Positions 1 to 8,020 are shown, numbered from the stretch's first letter. The stretch is 11,439 nt of DNA from Bacteroidia bacterium (GCA_025060275.1 JANXCJ010000060.1:1-11439), one strand, 5' to 3'. Notes: generated by a model from the sequence alone, not told the origin. A program made the numbers and translations.

Positions 1-1623
1 CCGAAGCCGCTGGCGAGTGCGAAAAGTAACCTCCGGAATCTCCTGACTATTCAAAGCTCGTGCCACATCGTCTGCATTGTCTTTGAAGAGAAGGCGCGGA
101 GGCAGCTCCCACAATTCCAATCCACCCTCTACCTGACGCAAGAAAAGAGGCACTACTTGATATTTACTTGAGAGTTTTTCCACCACATTGCGACCACTTT
201 CTAAAGAAATATGCCTTTCTGTAGAGGGACCTCCAAAGATAACAGCAATACGCCGAGTATAAGCAGGTACTGCGCCAGTAGAGGACCTTGTTCGCAGGGA
301 TTGAAGCCGGAAGAAACTCGTAGGGGGGCCCGTTCGGCTTTGCTTCAGAGAGCTATTTATCAGATAAGTAATAAAATCTCTCGGAGTAAAACCCACTTCA
401 GCAGCTTGATGAAAGAGCAAAGAGTTGGGCAGCATACCTGAGGTAGTATTGGGGTCATTGAAATAGATCGCTCCTTCCTTGCTTGCTATCCCATCTAACC
501 GAGCACATACGGAAAGGCGAGCTTTTTCGGCGAGCCTTTCCGCCTGCTCCTGAATAGACTTATTCGGCAGGTTCTCAGAGGGCGTTCGCTTGGAGCTTAT
601 GCCTGCGAGGTACTTGGCTCGGTAATCGTACAATCTACCCTCTTTGCGAATGTGTGTAGGGGGCAAGGCTACCTTTTCTCCTCTAAGGTCCTCAATTACT
701 ATTACAGAGAACTCCTCTCCTTCTACAAAAGCCTCTACTACAAGCTGCGAAGGTGCATCCCATGCTTCTACGAAACCTTTTCTGGGTGGTTGAGAGAGAA
801 AGTGAGCGAGCCCTTTCCAATCCTGTATGACCTGGTGAGGTTCACCTTCCTCATCTCGGTAAAGCAGGGGAAGCCCCAGTCCTTGCGTCAGTTCAAGCAG
901 ACCCGCAGTAGGATAAGGCGGAAGCCACTCTACAGGCCAAGTAAAAGCACATCGGTGGAGGGCCTCTGTAAGTTCACCTTCCGTATGGCATACGGCTACC
1001 CCTATTGTAGAGCCTTGAAGTGGATGCTTGACTACACAGGGCAGTCCTACTTGGTCCATGATTTTTTCTTTAAGCAAAGTAGGACTTTCCCAAAAGAGAC
1101 GTCTCTCTACAAGTGCGTAGCGCGGTATAGCAAAGCCATGAGCTGCAAGCCATTCCCGCTGAAGGGCTTTATCCATTCCCCATGCACTTCCCCAGATACT
1201 CGTACCTGTATACGGTATGCCCAGCTGCTCCAGAAGTCCCTGAATGCTTCCATCCTCTCCACCTAAGCCGTGAAGTACTAAAAAGGCTACATCTATCTCT
1301 TGTGCAAGTCGGTCTAAAGGTATAAGCTCCCCCAATCCATTGAGCCCATCTAAGTAACCTGGAGCCTCTGGAGATATTAGCTGTTCTGCATATACAGGGA
1401 ACCGCACATTCGGGGGCACCCATGCAAGAGGAGGAAAGAAATCCGTTATCATTCCATAGTACAGATACCGAGGGGAAATGCGAATAATTTTGTGGGAAAA
1501 ATCCAGAAATAAGGGAATAGGCTTAAATCTCTGCCTATCTATCAGGTCATAGATAGTGCGTCCACCTGCATATGAAATCTCCCTCTCCCGGGAAGCGCCC
1601 CCGAAGAAAATACCTACCCGCAC
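1..1623 (-). CDS. ddl: D-alanine--D-alanine ligase, tandem two-module form (3' end outside window)
   Basis: Cytoplasmic ATP-grasp ligase that joins two D-alanines for peptidoglycan precursors. The minus frame is open for 541 codons from GTG at 1623 to the left edge, so the C-terminus is missing. Module 1 (residues 1 to about 425) is complete: VGIFFGGASRERE (3-15) with the conserved Glu13; HGLGGEDGSIQG (118-129); Lys199 and Ser205 of the ATP/phosphate-binding segment; YDYRAKYL (332-339), equivalent to the Lys-Tyr omega loop; Arg375 and Asp377; and NDPNTTSGM (389-397), which carries the metal-binding Asn392. After a Ser/Thr/Arg-rich linker (about 428-456) a second Ddl N-terminus begins: RRIAVIFGGPSTERHISLESG (457-477, given in outline), visible for about 85 residues. 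Single Ddl enzymes are usually 300-370 residues, so this is a fusion. The GTG start is chosen because it directly precedes the family's VGIFFGG strand and follows a -7 box by 4 bases. Module 1 looks catalytically competent; activity of module 2 cannot be judged here. Confidence 0.93.
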   Translation of the reverse strand, partial: MRVGIFFGGASREREISYAGGRTIYDLIDRQRFKPIPLFLDFSHKIIRISPRYLYYGMITDFFPPLAWVPPNVRFPVYAEQLISPEAPGYLDGLNGLGELIPLDRLAQEIDVAFLVLHGLGGEDGSIQGLLEQLGIPYTGTSIWGSAWGMDKALQREWLAAHGFAIPRYALVERRLFWESPTLLKEKIMDQVGLPCVVKHPLQGSTIGVAVCHTEGELTEALHRCAFTWPVEWLPPYPTAGLLELTQGLGLPLLYRDEEGEPHQVIQDWKGLAHFLSQPPRKGFVEAWDAPSQLVVEAFVEGEEFSVIVIEDLRGEKVALPPTHIRKEGRLYDYRAKYLAGISSKRTPSENLPNKSIQEQAERLAEKARLSVCARLDGIASKEGAIYFNDPNTTSGMLPNSLLFHQAAEVGFTPRDFITYLINSSLKQSRTGPPTSFFRLQSLRTRSSTGAVPAYTRRIAVIFGGPSTERHISLESGRNVVEKLSSKYQVVPLFLRQVEGGLELWELPPRLLFKDNADDVARALNSQEIPEVTFRTRQRLR

Positions 1624-1627
1624 GACA

Positions 1628-1635
1628 CAAAGGTA
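1628..1635 (-). promoter_or_regulatory. -7 promoter box (TACCTTTG) of ddl
   Basis: Read on the minus strand this is TACCTTTG, an exact match to the Bacteroidota -7 consensus TAnnTTTG. Four bases (TGTC) separate it from the GTG start of ddl, so transcription should begin at or next to the start codon. I see no good -33 TTTG at the usual distance. Confidence 0.6.
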
Positions 1636-1640
1636 TCGCC

Positions 1641-1672
1641 TTTGAAAAGCTTTGTTTTAGGTACATCTTTTG
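1641..1672 (+). promoter_or_regulatory. Possible lon promoter (TTTG, 20-base spacer, ATCTTTTG)
   Basis: TTTG at 1641-1644 lies 20 bases before ATCTTTTG (1665-1672), which resembles a -33/-7 pair but has AT in place of the TA of the -7 consensus. It would leave a leader of roughly 10 bases before the lon ATG at 1688. It interleaves with the divergent ddl promoter region. This is weaker than the other promoter calls. Confidence 0.3.
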
Positions 1673-1687
1673 CGAAATTTACCGTAA

Positions 1688-4117
1688 ATGAAGGAAGAGA
1701 ATAATCCCTTTGCAGAGGATACTGACAGTTTGTCGTATGCGCTGCGAGCTACGGGTGCTTTACAATTTCCTCCAGTGGATCTGCCCGAGCTCGCCGTACT
1801 TCCTTTGCGCAATACGCTTCTCTTCCCTGGTGTGATCCTCCCTATTTCCGTAGCGAGGCCAAGTTCTATACGACTTCTGGAAAGCCTCAAGTCGCAGAAG
1901 ATATCCTATTTAGCCATCGTAGCCCAGAAAAATCCTCAAAAAGATGAAGTATCCTTAGAAGATATCTATACTACTGCCACATTAGCTAAAATTCTAAAAG
2001 CCCAGACGATGCCTGATGGACACATTACCCTGCTCATTCAAGGTCGCCATCGCATTCGCCTGCAGGAATTTACCCAAGTTGAACCCTTTATGAAGGCTCG
2101 CTATGTCTACGCGCCAGAGATTCTACCCGATGAAACTCATCAAAAAGGACTCCTTATAGCTCTTCGAGAAAATGCTCTCAGGGCTTTAGAGCTTCTTCCA
2201 GAGAGCCCCCAAGAAGCTCGCACACTCTTACAAAATATCCAAGGGCTTCACTTCATGACCAACTTCCTGGCCAATAATCTACCCATGGAACTGCCAGAAA
2301 GGCAGAGCCTGTTAGAAATAGATGAAATTGCAGTACGGGCAGAAAAAGTACTGGCTCAGCTTCAAAATCAGCTAAATATCTTGGAGGTAACCGAGGACAT
2401 TCTGAACCGCGTACGAAGCTCCTTAGAGAAACAGCAAAGAGACTATATCTTGCGCCAACAAATCAAAGCTATACAGGATGAGCTGGGAGAGTCTCCCGAG
2501 CAGTCTGATATAAGCCGCTACCGAGAAGCTGCCAAAAACAAAAAATGGACAGCAGAAGCTCAAAAGGCTTTTGAACGAGAGATAGCCCGTCTGGAGCGAA
2601 TTCCTCCCTTTTCACCAGAATATGGGGTCTCTACAGCCTATATTGAATGGCTTTTGGAATTACCCTGGCAAGTCTATAGCAAAGACCGCTTTAACATCAC
2701 AAAGGCAAGAGGGATATTAGAGAAAGACCACTACGGAATGGAAAAAGTAAAAAAGCGTGTCTTAGAGTATTTAGCTGTTCTAAAGCTGCGTCGCGACATG
2801 AGAAGCCCTATTCTGTGTCTGTATGGTCCGCCAGGAGTGGGTAAGACGTCGTTAGCTCGCTCAATAGCCGAAGCCTTAGGAAGGAAATATGTGCGTATGT
2901 CTTTAGGAGGGCTCCACGATGAAGCAGAGATAAGAGGGCATCGCCGTACCTACATCGGTGCTATGCCTGGACGCATACTCCAGCTCCTACGGCGCGCAGG
3001 TACAAGCAACCCTGTATTTGTATTAGATGAGATTGATAAAATAGGACGAGATTTGCGTGGAGACCCCGCATATGCTCTCTTGGAGGTTTTGGACCCTGAG
3101 CAGAATAGTACCTTTCAAGATCACTACTTAGAAATACCGTATGATCTATCTCATGTACTTTTTATCGCTACTGCGAATACTTTGGAGACTATCCATCCCG
3201 CCTTACGCGACAGAATGGAAATCATAGAGCTTTCAGGTTATAGTGTCCCCGAAAAGGTACAGATTGCCCGTAGGCACCTTATTCCTAAGGTGGCTAATGA
3301 ACACGGGCTACCAGCCAGCCGCTGGCACTTACCTGAGGATACCGTAGTCCACGTAATTGAGCGCTATACCCGTGAGTCAGGTGTGCGTCAGTTGCAACGG
3401 GAATTGGCAGGGTTAGCTCGGTGGAGCGCTCTAAAAATAGTAGAGAATAAAACTAAGACACTCACTATTCCACCCGAAATGGTGGAGTCCATTCTAGGTG
3501 CCCCTAAGTATGAGAAAGAAGAATACGAGCGGGGTTTGCGCCCAGGCGTGGGGATTGGTTTAGCGTGGACGCCTTATGGCGGTGATGTACTCTACATAGA
3601 GACTATAGCCATGCCCGGGGAAGGGAAGCTCACCCTTTCCGGCCAATTAGGAGAAGTGATGAAGGAGTCTGCAACCCTCGCATACAACCTCATACGATCA
3701 TTAGGCCTCTCCTCTCCAGAATGGTTTAAGACACATGACATTCATGTACACATACCTGCGGGCGCTGTACCTAAAGACGGCCCCTCGGCTGGCGTAGTCT
3801 TATTAGCCGCCTTAGCCTCCCTAATTACAGGCAATCCCTTGCGCCCCTACTTAGCTATGACTGGTGAAATCACTTTACGGGGAAGGATTCTCCCTGTGGG
3901 AGGAATCAAGGAAAAAATCTTAGCTGCTATTCGGGCAGGCATTCGCGAAATAGCCCTCCCTCTCATGAACCAGAAAGACGTGGCAGAAATTCCTCATGAA
4001 CTTTTAGAAGATATCACTATTCACTATTTTGAGAGCATACCTCCCTTACTCTCGTACGCTGTATTAGACCTACAGTTGCCAGAGCCCCTCCAACTGACGA
4101 GCCTACCCTCCCCCTAA
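1688..4117 (+). CDS. lon: ATP-dependent Lon protease (endopeptidase La)
   Basis: Cytoplasmic AAA+ serine protease that degrades misfolded and some regulatory proteins; complete at 809 residues, normal for bacterial Lon. In order: an N-terminal LON substrate-binding domain (about 34-225, with LPLRNTLLFPGV near 38-49), a helical linker with the conserved RDYILRQQIKAIQDELGE stretch, the AAA+ module with Walker A GPPGVGKT (380-387) and Walker B VFVLDEID (D447, E448), then the protease domain with PKDGPSAG, whose Ser700 is the nucleophile, and GGIKEK with Lys743. The Ser-Lys spacing of 43 matches E. coli Lon (S679/K722). All catalytic residues are present. It starts at ATG with no Shine-Dalgarno sequence, is divergent from ddl across 64 bases, and is convergent with the thiolase gene. 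No other ORF shares its strand nearby, so it is probably monocistronic. Heat-shock control would be expected, but I see no recognisable operator in the short upstream gap. Confidence 0.98.
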   Translation: MKEENNPFAEDTDSLSYALRATGALQFPPVDLPELAVLPLRNTLLFPGVILPISVARPSSIRLLESLKSQKISYLAIVAQKNPQKDEVSLEDIYTTATLAKILKAQTMPDGHITLLIQGRHRIRLQEFTQVEPFMKARYVYAPEILPDETHQKGLLIALRENALRALELLPESPQEARTLLQNIQGLHFMTNFLANNLPMELPERQSLLEIDEIAVRAEKVLAQLQNQLNILEVTEDILNRVRSSLEKQQRDYILRQQIKAIQDELGESPEQSDISRYREAAKNKKWTAEAQKAFEREIARLERIPPFSPEYGVSTAYIEWLLELPWQVYSKDRFNITKARGILEKDHYGMEKVKKRVLEYLAVLKLRRDMRSPILCLYGPPGVGKTSLARSIAEALGRKYVRMSLGGLHDEAEIRGHRRTYIGAMPGRILQLLRRAGTSNPVFVLDEIDKIGRDLRGDPAYALLEVLDPEQNSTFQDHYLEIPYDLSHVLFIATANTLETIHPALRDRMEIIELSGYSVPEKVQIARRHLIPKVANEHGLPASRWHLPEDTVVHVIERYTRESGVRQLQRELAGLARWSALKIVENKTKTLTIPPEMVESILGAPKYEKEEYERGLRPGVGIGLAWTPYGGDVLYIETIAMPGEGKLTLSGQLGEVMKESATLAYNLIRSLGLSSPEWFKTHDIHVHIPAGAVPKDGPSAGVVLLAALASLITGNPLRPYLAMTGEITLRGRILPVGGIKEKILAAIRAGIREIALPLMNQKDVAEIPHELLEDITIHYFESIPPLLSYAVLDLQLPEPLQLTSLPSP

Positions 4118-4196
4118 GTATGGATTCACAAGAGAGCCCGACTTGTAGATATTAGCCTTAGTTAGATTATTCTAAGCGTATTAAACTTGCTTCAAA
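4118..4196. other. Convergent intergenic gap with two weak hairpins
   Basis: This 79-base gap lies between the stops of lon (plus) and the thiolase (minus), where both transcripts should end. It holds ACAAG/CTTGT (4128-4132 with 4142-4146, 9-base loop) and CTTAG/CTAAG (4157-4161 with 4172-4176, 10-base loop). Neither is followed by a clear T-run, so a classical intrinsic terminator is not demonstrated; they may act as weak bidirectional terminators or be chance. Confidence 0.25.
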
Positions 4197-5408
4197 TCAG
4201 ATTCTTTCTATGATGGTGGCGATTCCCATGCCGCCCCCCACACAGAGTGTAGCAAGCCCATAACGAAGGTTTCGTCGCTCCAGCTCATCCAGCAAAGTTC
4301 CCACCAGAATAGCCCCCGTAGCTCCCAGGGGATGCCCCATGGCTATAGCACCTCCATTTACATTTATTTTATCCAGAGGAACATGAAGCTCATCTGCAAA
4401 ACGAAGGGGAACCACCGCAAATGCTTCATTTACCTCATAAAGGTCTATCTCTTCTGGCGTGAGATGGGCACGCATGAGGGCTTTTCTCGCAGCAGGTGCA
4501 GGCCCGAGAAGCATGATGGTAGGTTCGCTACCTGTTACAGCCCAACTGATAATTTTGGCTCTTGGAATCAGTCCATACTCTTTATAAAGCGCTTCCGTAC
4601 CCAGTAAAACTAAAGCTGCCCCATCTACTATAGCCGAGGAGTTACCCGGGTGATGTACATGGCGAATGGTTTCTACTTCAGGGTACTTCTGAATAGCCAC
4701 TGCATCAAAGCCACCCATTACACCCACTTGCATAAAAGAAGGCTCTAAACTCCTTAGCTTATCCAGTGTAGTATCAGGACGGATATTCTCATCTCTATCT
4801 AAAATGACCTCCCCTAAAATATTTTTCACAGGTACTAGACTTTTCTTGAAGAAGCCTTTTTCCGTAGCCTCAGCAGCTAACCGGTGGGAACGAAGTGCAA
4901 AGTTGTCTAAAGTCTCCCTGTCATAACCATAAAGAGTAGCTATAAGGTCCGCCGATACACCTTGTGGAATGAAATAGCCCGGAAATGCTACTGCCGGGTC
5001 CATGTACCATGCCCCTCCATCTGAACCCATCGGTACCCGACTCATAGACTCTACTCCACCTGCTAAAAAAGCTTTCCCTACACCCGACTTGAGGTAGGCT
5101 GCGGCTGTATTGATTGCCTCCAGTCCCGAGGCGCAAAATCTATTTATCGTAACGCCCGCTACCTCATCAGGAAGTCCCGCCGCTTGCGCAGCTATTTTAG
5201 CTATATTAGAACCCTGCTCTTGGATTTGCGTCACACACCCTAACACAACATCCTCAATTTCATGAGGAGGCAGAGAGGGATTTCGGGAAAAGAGAGCTTG
5301 AATTAGCTGACAGACAAGCTCTACAGGACGAATACCATGGAGTTTTCCATCTTTTTTGCCTCGTCCTCGGGGCGTACGTACTGCATCATAGATATACACT
5401 TCAGACAT
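4197..5408 (-). CDS. Acetyl-CoA C-acyltransferase (thiolase family)
   Basis: Thiolase that either cleaves 3-ketoacyl-CoA to acetyl-CoA plus shortened acyl-CoA (beta-oxidation) or condenses acetyl-CoA units; which one cannot be read from sequence alone. Counting from ATG at 5408 it has 403 residues, typical for the family. The nucleophile is Cys92 in NRFCASGLEA; NEAF is at 327-330, the catalytic His359 lies in GGAIAMGHPLG and the acid/base Cys389 in LCVGGGMG. The N-terminus (YIYDAVRTPRGRGKKDG) is also characteristic. A GTG nine bases further upstream would add three residues, but the ATG directly precedes the family's usual N-terminus. The ATG overlaps the end of the response regulator gene by eight bases (ATGTCTGA), implying translational coupling. 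It is the last gene of the minus-strand block; no other beta-oxidation gene is visible in the window. Confidence 0.93.
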   Translation of the reverse strand: MSEVYIYDAVRTPRGRGKKDGKLHGIRPVELVCQLIQALFSRNPSLPPHEIEDVVLGCVTQIQEQGSNIAKIAAQAAGLPDEVAGVTINRFCASGLEAINTAAAYLKSGVGKAFLAGGVESMSRVPMGSDGGAWYMDPAVAFPGYFIPQGVSADLIATLYGYDRETLDNFALRSHRLAAEATEKGFFKKSLVPVKNILGEVILDRDENIRPDTTLDKLRSLEPSFMQVGVMGGFDAVAIQKYPEVETIRHVHHPGNSSAIVDGAALVLLGTEALYKEYGLIPRAKIISWAVTGSEPTIMLLGPAPAARKALMRAHLTPEEIDLYEVNEAFAVVPLRFADELHVPLDKINVNGGAIAMGHPLGATGAILVGTLLDELERRNLRYGLATLCVGGGMGIATIIERI

Positions 5409-6780
5409 GATCCGCACGCTGAATCCCTAACCGCTTCATACGATTATGTAAAACGGGCCTCTGCATACCTAAAGCCTCCGCCGTACGAGATATGTTAAAG
5501 TTATGCCTGCGAAGATGGTGAAGTAAATACTCTTTCTCAACATGATCTAAAATACTCTCTAAGCTCTCTGTCTCTAACATTTCCTCCCACTTACTGAGGC
5601 AAGTAACGGCTTCTGAAGTAGAGTTAGACGCTACATATTTACGCACTTCTGCCCCGCCAATCTCCTTGTCGCAAAATATCGCTAATCTCTCTATGGCGTT
5701 ACGGAGCTCCCGTACATTTCCTGGCCAATCATACCGGGCAAGTTCTTGTAGAGCACTTTTATTTAGGACCTTAGGAGGCATTTTATATTCCTGCACAATC
5801 TCTTGAAGGAAGCTCTCAGCCAAGATAGGTATATCTTCTTTCCTTTCTCGCAGGGGAGGGATTTCTATTACTACCACACTGAGGCGGTGATAAAGGTCCT
5901 CTCTGAATCGCCCCGCCACAATTTCTTGAGATAAATTCTTATTAGTAGCAGCTATGAGGCGAACATTTACAGATATATCTTTTTCTCCTCCTACTCGGCG
6001 TATTTTGCCCTCCTCTATTACGCGTAGTACTTTAGCTTGTGCAGGGAGAGCCATATCTCCTATTTCATCTAAAAAGAGTGTACCCCCATGCGCTTCTTCA
6101 AAGCGCCCTATATGCTGTTTGATAGCATGAGTGAAAGCCCCCTTTTCATGTCCAAAAAGTTCACTCTCAATCAGCTCTGGGGGTATAGCTGCACAATTCA
6201 CATCCACAAAATGTCCCTTACTTCGCGGGCTTTTTAGATGAATAGATCGGGCTACGAGTTCTTTACCGCTTCCACTGGGCCCTGTGATAAGCACCCGAGT
6301 ATCTAAGGGAGCGACCCGTTCTATAAGCTCCCGAATACGCTGGATAGCTGGTGAAACCCCTAAAATCTCTCTTACTCGGAAGACCTTCTGGGTGAGAGAC
6401 TTATTTTCTGTGATTAGCTTACGCTTTTCAGCGGCATTTCTTATGAGTATTTCTAGCCTTGGAAGGTCTAAAGGTTTCTCCATGAAGTCAAAAGCACCCT
6501 TCTTAGTAGCTGCGACCGCCGTCTCAATAGTAGCATGGCCTGAGAGCATGATAAACTCTACCTCAGGCTTATGCTGGCGTGCCCACTCTAAAAGCTCCAT
6601 CCCATCCTTTCCGGGCATGCGCACATCACAGAGCACTATGTCAAAGTCGGACTTTTCCAAAATACGCTGAGCCTCCAAGCCGTCCTTAGCTAATTCTACA
6701 ATATGGTCATCATAGGAAAGTACCTCAGCTAAGCTCTCCCGTATCTCAGGGTCATCATCCACAATTAATAGGCGAGCCAT
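5401..6780 (-). CDS. NtrC-family sigma-54-type response regulator
   Basis: Two-component response regulator expected to activate transcription by sigma-54 RNA polymerase; 459 residues. The receiver domain (1 to about 118) has the acidic pocket D8-D10, phospho-acceptor Asp52 (LCDVRMPGKDG), switch residue Ser80 and Lys102 in EKP. The AAA+ domain (about 140-370) has Walker A GPSGSGKE (167-174), Walker B GGTLFLDEIGD (232-242), and the sigma-54 contact loop written GAFTHA (214-219) instead of GAFTGA. Arginines of the RFREDLYHRL segment (291-300) follow. The C-terminal Fis-type helix-turn-helix is about 412-454 (NISRTAEALGMQRPVLHNRM). From memory it resembles the widespread Bacteroidota NtrX/NtrC-like regulator. 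No partner histidine kinase is encoded in the window. Its ATG shares one base with the frr stop (TAATG), and its end overlaps the thiolase start, so it appears translated from the frr mRNA. The target genes are unknown. Confidence 0.93.
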   Translation of the reverse strand: MARLLIVDDDPEIRESLAEVLSYDDHIVELAKDGLEAQRILEKSDFDIVLCDVRMPGKDGMELLEWARQHKPEVEFIMLSGHATIETAVAATKKGAFDFMEKPLDLPRLEILIRNAAEKRKLITENKSLTQKVFRVREILGVSPAIQRIRELIERVAPLDTRVLITGPSGSGKELVARSIHLKSPRSKGHFVDVNCAAIPPELIESELFGHEKGAFTHAIKQHIGRFEEAHGGTLFLDEIGDMALPAQAKVLRVIEEGKIRRVGGEKDISVNVRLIAATNKNLSQEIVAGRFREDLYHRLSVVVIEIPPLRERKEDIPILAESFLQEIVQEYKMPPKVLNKSALQELARYDWPGNVRELRNAIERLAIFCDKEIGGAEVRKYVASNSTSEAVTCLSKWEEMLETESLESILDHVEKEYLLHHLRRHNFNISRTAEALGMQRPVLHNRMKRLGIQRADHV

Positions 6781-7343
6781 TATACACTAAGAAGCTCCTG
6801 CTCCTTCACCTGAGCTAACTTGTCTATTTCAGCAATATATTTATCCGTAAGTTTTTGAAGCTCTTCTTGCCCTTTTCGTACTAGGTCTTCTGGGGTGCCA
6901 TTCTTTACGAGCTTGCGCAGCTCCTCTAAGTTATCCCTACGAATATTTCGGATTGCTACGCGTCCCTCTTCAGCCAAATCCTTGACCTGCTTGACAAACT
7001 TTTTCCTCTGTTCTTCTGTAAGGGCTGGGAAGACCACCCGTACTGCCTTGCCCTCCGTAGAAACAGATAGCCCCAAATTTGCCTCTACAATAGCTTTTTC
7101 AATAGACTTTGCTAAACTAGGCTCGTAAGGCTGGATAAGGAGAGTTCGGGAATCCTGCAAAGAAAATGTAGCGACGTGTTTGAGAGGGGTAGGAGCTCCA
7201 TAATACTCCACTTTGATATGTTCTACAAGGGCAGGGGAGGCTTTGCCAGCGCGAATCTTTCCAATTAGCTCATCATAATGGGCTACCGACTTTTTCATAT
7301 GTTCTTCGGTTGCTTTGAGGAGGGACTGGATTTCAGGTGTCAT
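6780..7343 (-). CDS. frr: Ribosome recycling factor
   Basis: Cytoplasmic factor that, with EF-G, splits post-termination ribosomes. At 187 residues it matches the usual length of about 185. Recognisable family stretches are the KIRAGKASPALV segment near residues 29-40, YYGAPTPL (47-54), LTEEQRKKFVKQVK (about 108-121) and GRVAIRNIRRDN (about 127-138), the last being the conserved basic segment of the long helical domain. The ATG at 7343 lies 4 bases after an exact -7 box, so it probably has its own promoter despite starting only 9 bases after the queC stop. No Shine-Dalgarno sequence is visible. It is followed without a gap by the response regulator (TAATG overlap). In many bacteria frr follows pyrH; here it follows queC instead. 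Confidence 0.97.
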   Translation of the reverse strand: MTPEIQSLLKATEEHMKKSVAHYDELIGKIRAGKASPALVEHIKVEYYGAPTPLKHVATFSLQDSRTLLIQPYEPSLAKSIEKAIVEANLGLSVSTEGKAVRVVFPALTEEQRKKFVKQVKDLAEEGRVAIRNIRRDNLEELRKLVKNGTPEDLVRKGQEELQKLTDKYIAEIDKLAQVKEQELLSV

Positions 7344-7347
7344 ACCG

Positions 7348-7355
7348 CAAAGTTA
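7348..7355 (-). promoter_or_regulatory. -7 promoter box (TAACTTTG) of frr
   Basis: On the minus strand this reads TAACTTTG, an exact TAnnTTTG. Its first three bases are the TAA stop codon of queC (7355-7353), and four bases (CGGT) separate it from the frr ATG. It predicts a transcript starting at or within a few bases of the frr start codon, giving the frr-regulator-thiolase genes a promoter of their own. No clear -33 element is seen in the queC coding end. Confidence 0.6.
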
Positions 7356-8006
7356 GCCAAAAGCCTGCTCGTATCCTACCTTACGAAGGTGGCAAGCAGC
7401 ACAAGTACCACACCCATATCCCCAAACGTGGCGAATAGCACGCTCCCCCAAATAACAAGTATGAGTCTCCTCTACGATGAAATCTAAATATCCTATTTCT
7501 TTTGCATATTGCCAAAGGCGAGCCTTATCCCAGAAAAGGAAAGGAGCAATAATGCGAATAGGACTATCTAAGGCATACTTGAGAGCTTCCTCTGCTGCCT
7601 CCAGAAAAGGTGCCCTACAATCAGGATAACCGCTATAGTCAATCTGATTGACCCCCATGATTAGGGAAGTTTCTCCCCTCGGATAGCCCCACACAGCCGC
7701 AGCTGACAATAAAAAAAGATTACGCCCAGGAACAAAAGTACTGGGCAAACCGGTAGGGAGCATCTCTATGGGTTGCTCTCTCGTCAAAGCTGATGGCACG
7801 GCTAAACTTTCCCAAAGAGCACCCAAGTCTAAGACATAATGGGCCACTCTCAATTTCTCCGCAATCTGTTTTGCAGCTTGTATCTCTATGGCATGCCTCT
7901 GCCCATATAGGAAAGTAAGTGCGTAAAGAGGCTCTCTAAGTTCCCGAAGCGCCCACAACAAAGCCGTGGTAGAATCCTGGCCCCCACTCAAAAGAACAAT
8001 GGCCAC
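7353..8006 (-). CDS. queC: 7-cyano-7-deazaguanine (preQ0) synthase
   Basis: ATP-dependent, zinc-containing enzyme that converts 7-carboxy-7-deazaguanine plus ammonia to preQ0 in queuosine biosynthesis. It has 217 residues, close to the usual 220-230. The N-terminus carries the pyrophosphate loop SGGQDSTT (7-14); FVPGRN (91-96) and the MGVNQIDYSGYPDCR region (about 117-131) are family hallmarks; the C-terminus holds the zinc ligands Cys184, Cys199, Cys202 and Cys205 in the CYLG and GCGTCAACHLRK segments. The start is GTG at 8006: an in-frame TGA lies 6 bases upstream, and the GTG gives a normal N-terminus. It begins 14 bases after the E2 stop with no obvious promoter between them, so it is probably co-transcribed with the E2 gene. 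No queD, queE or folE is in the window. Confidence 0.96.
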   Translation of the reverse strand: MAIVLLSGGQDSTTALLWALRELREPLYALTFLYGQRHAIEIQAAKQIAEKLRVAHYVLDLGALWESLAVPSALTREQPIEMLPTGLPSTFVPGRNLFLLSAAAVWGYPRGETSLIMGVNQIDYSGYPDCRAPFLEAAEEALKYALDSPIRIIAPFLFWDKARLWQYAKEIGYLDFIVEETHTCYLGERAIRHVWGYGCGTCAACHLRKVGYEQAFG

Positions 8007-8020
8007 AAGCTCTCACTAAA

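Noticed and set aside
652..1266. A 204-codon plus-strand ORF
   Set aside because: It lies entirely antisense to the well-supported ddl module 1, in codon register with it, and its translation resembles no family I know; it is a shadow ORF.
5409..5417. GTG start that would add three residues to the thiolase
   Set aside because: The ATG at 5408 gives the typical family N-terminus and a normal short overlap with the upstream gene.
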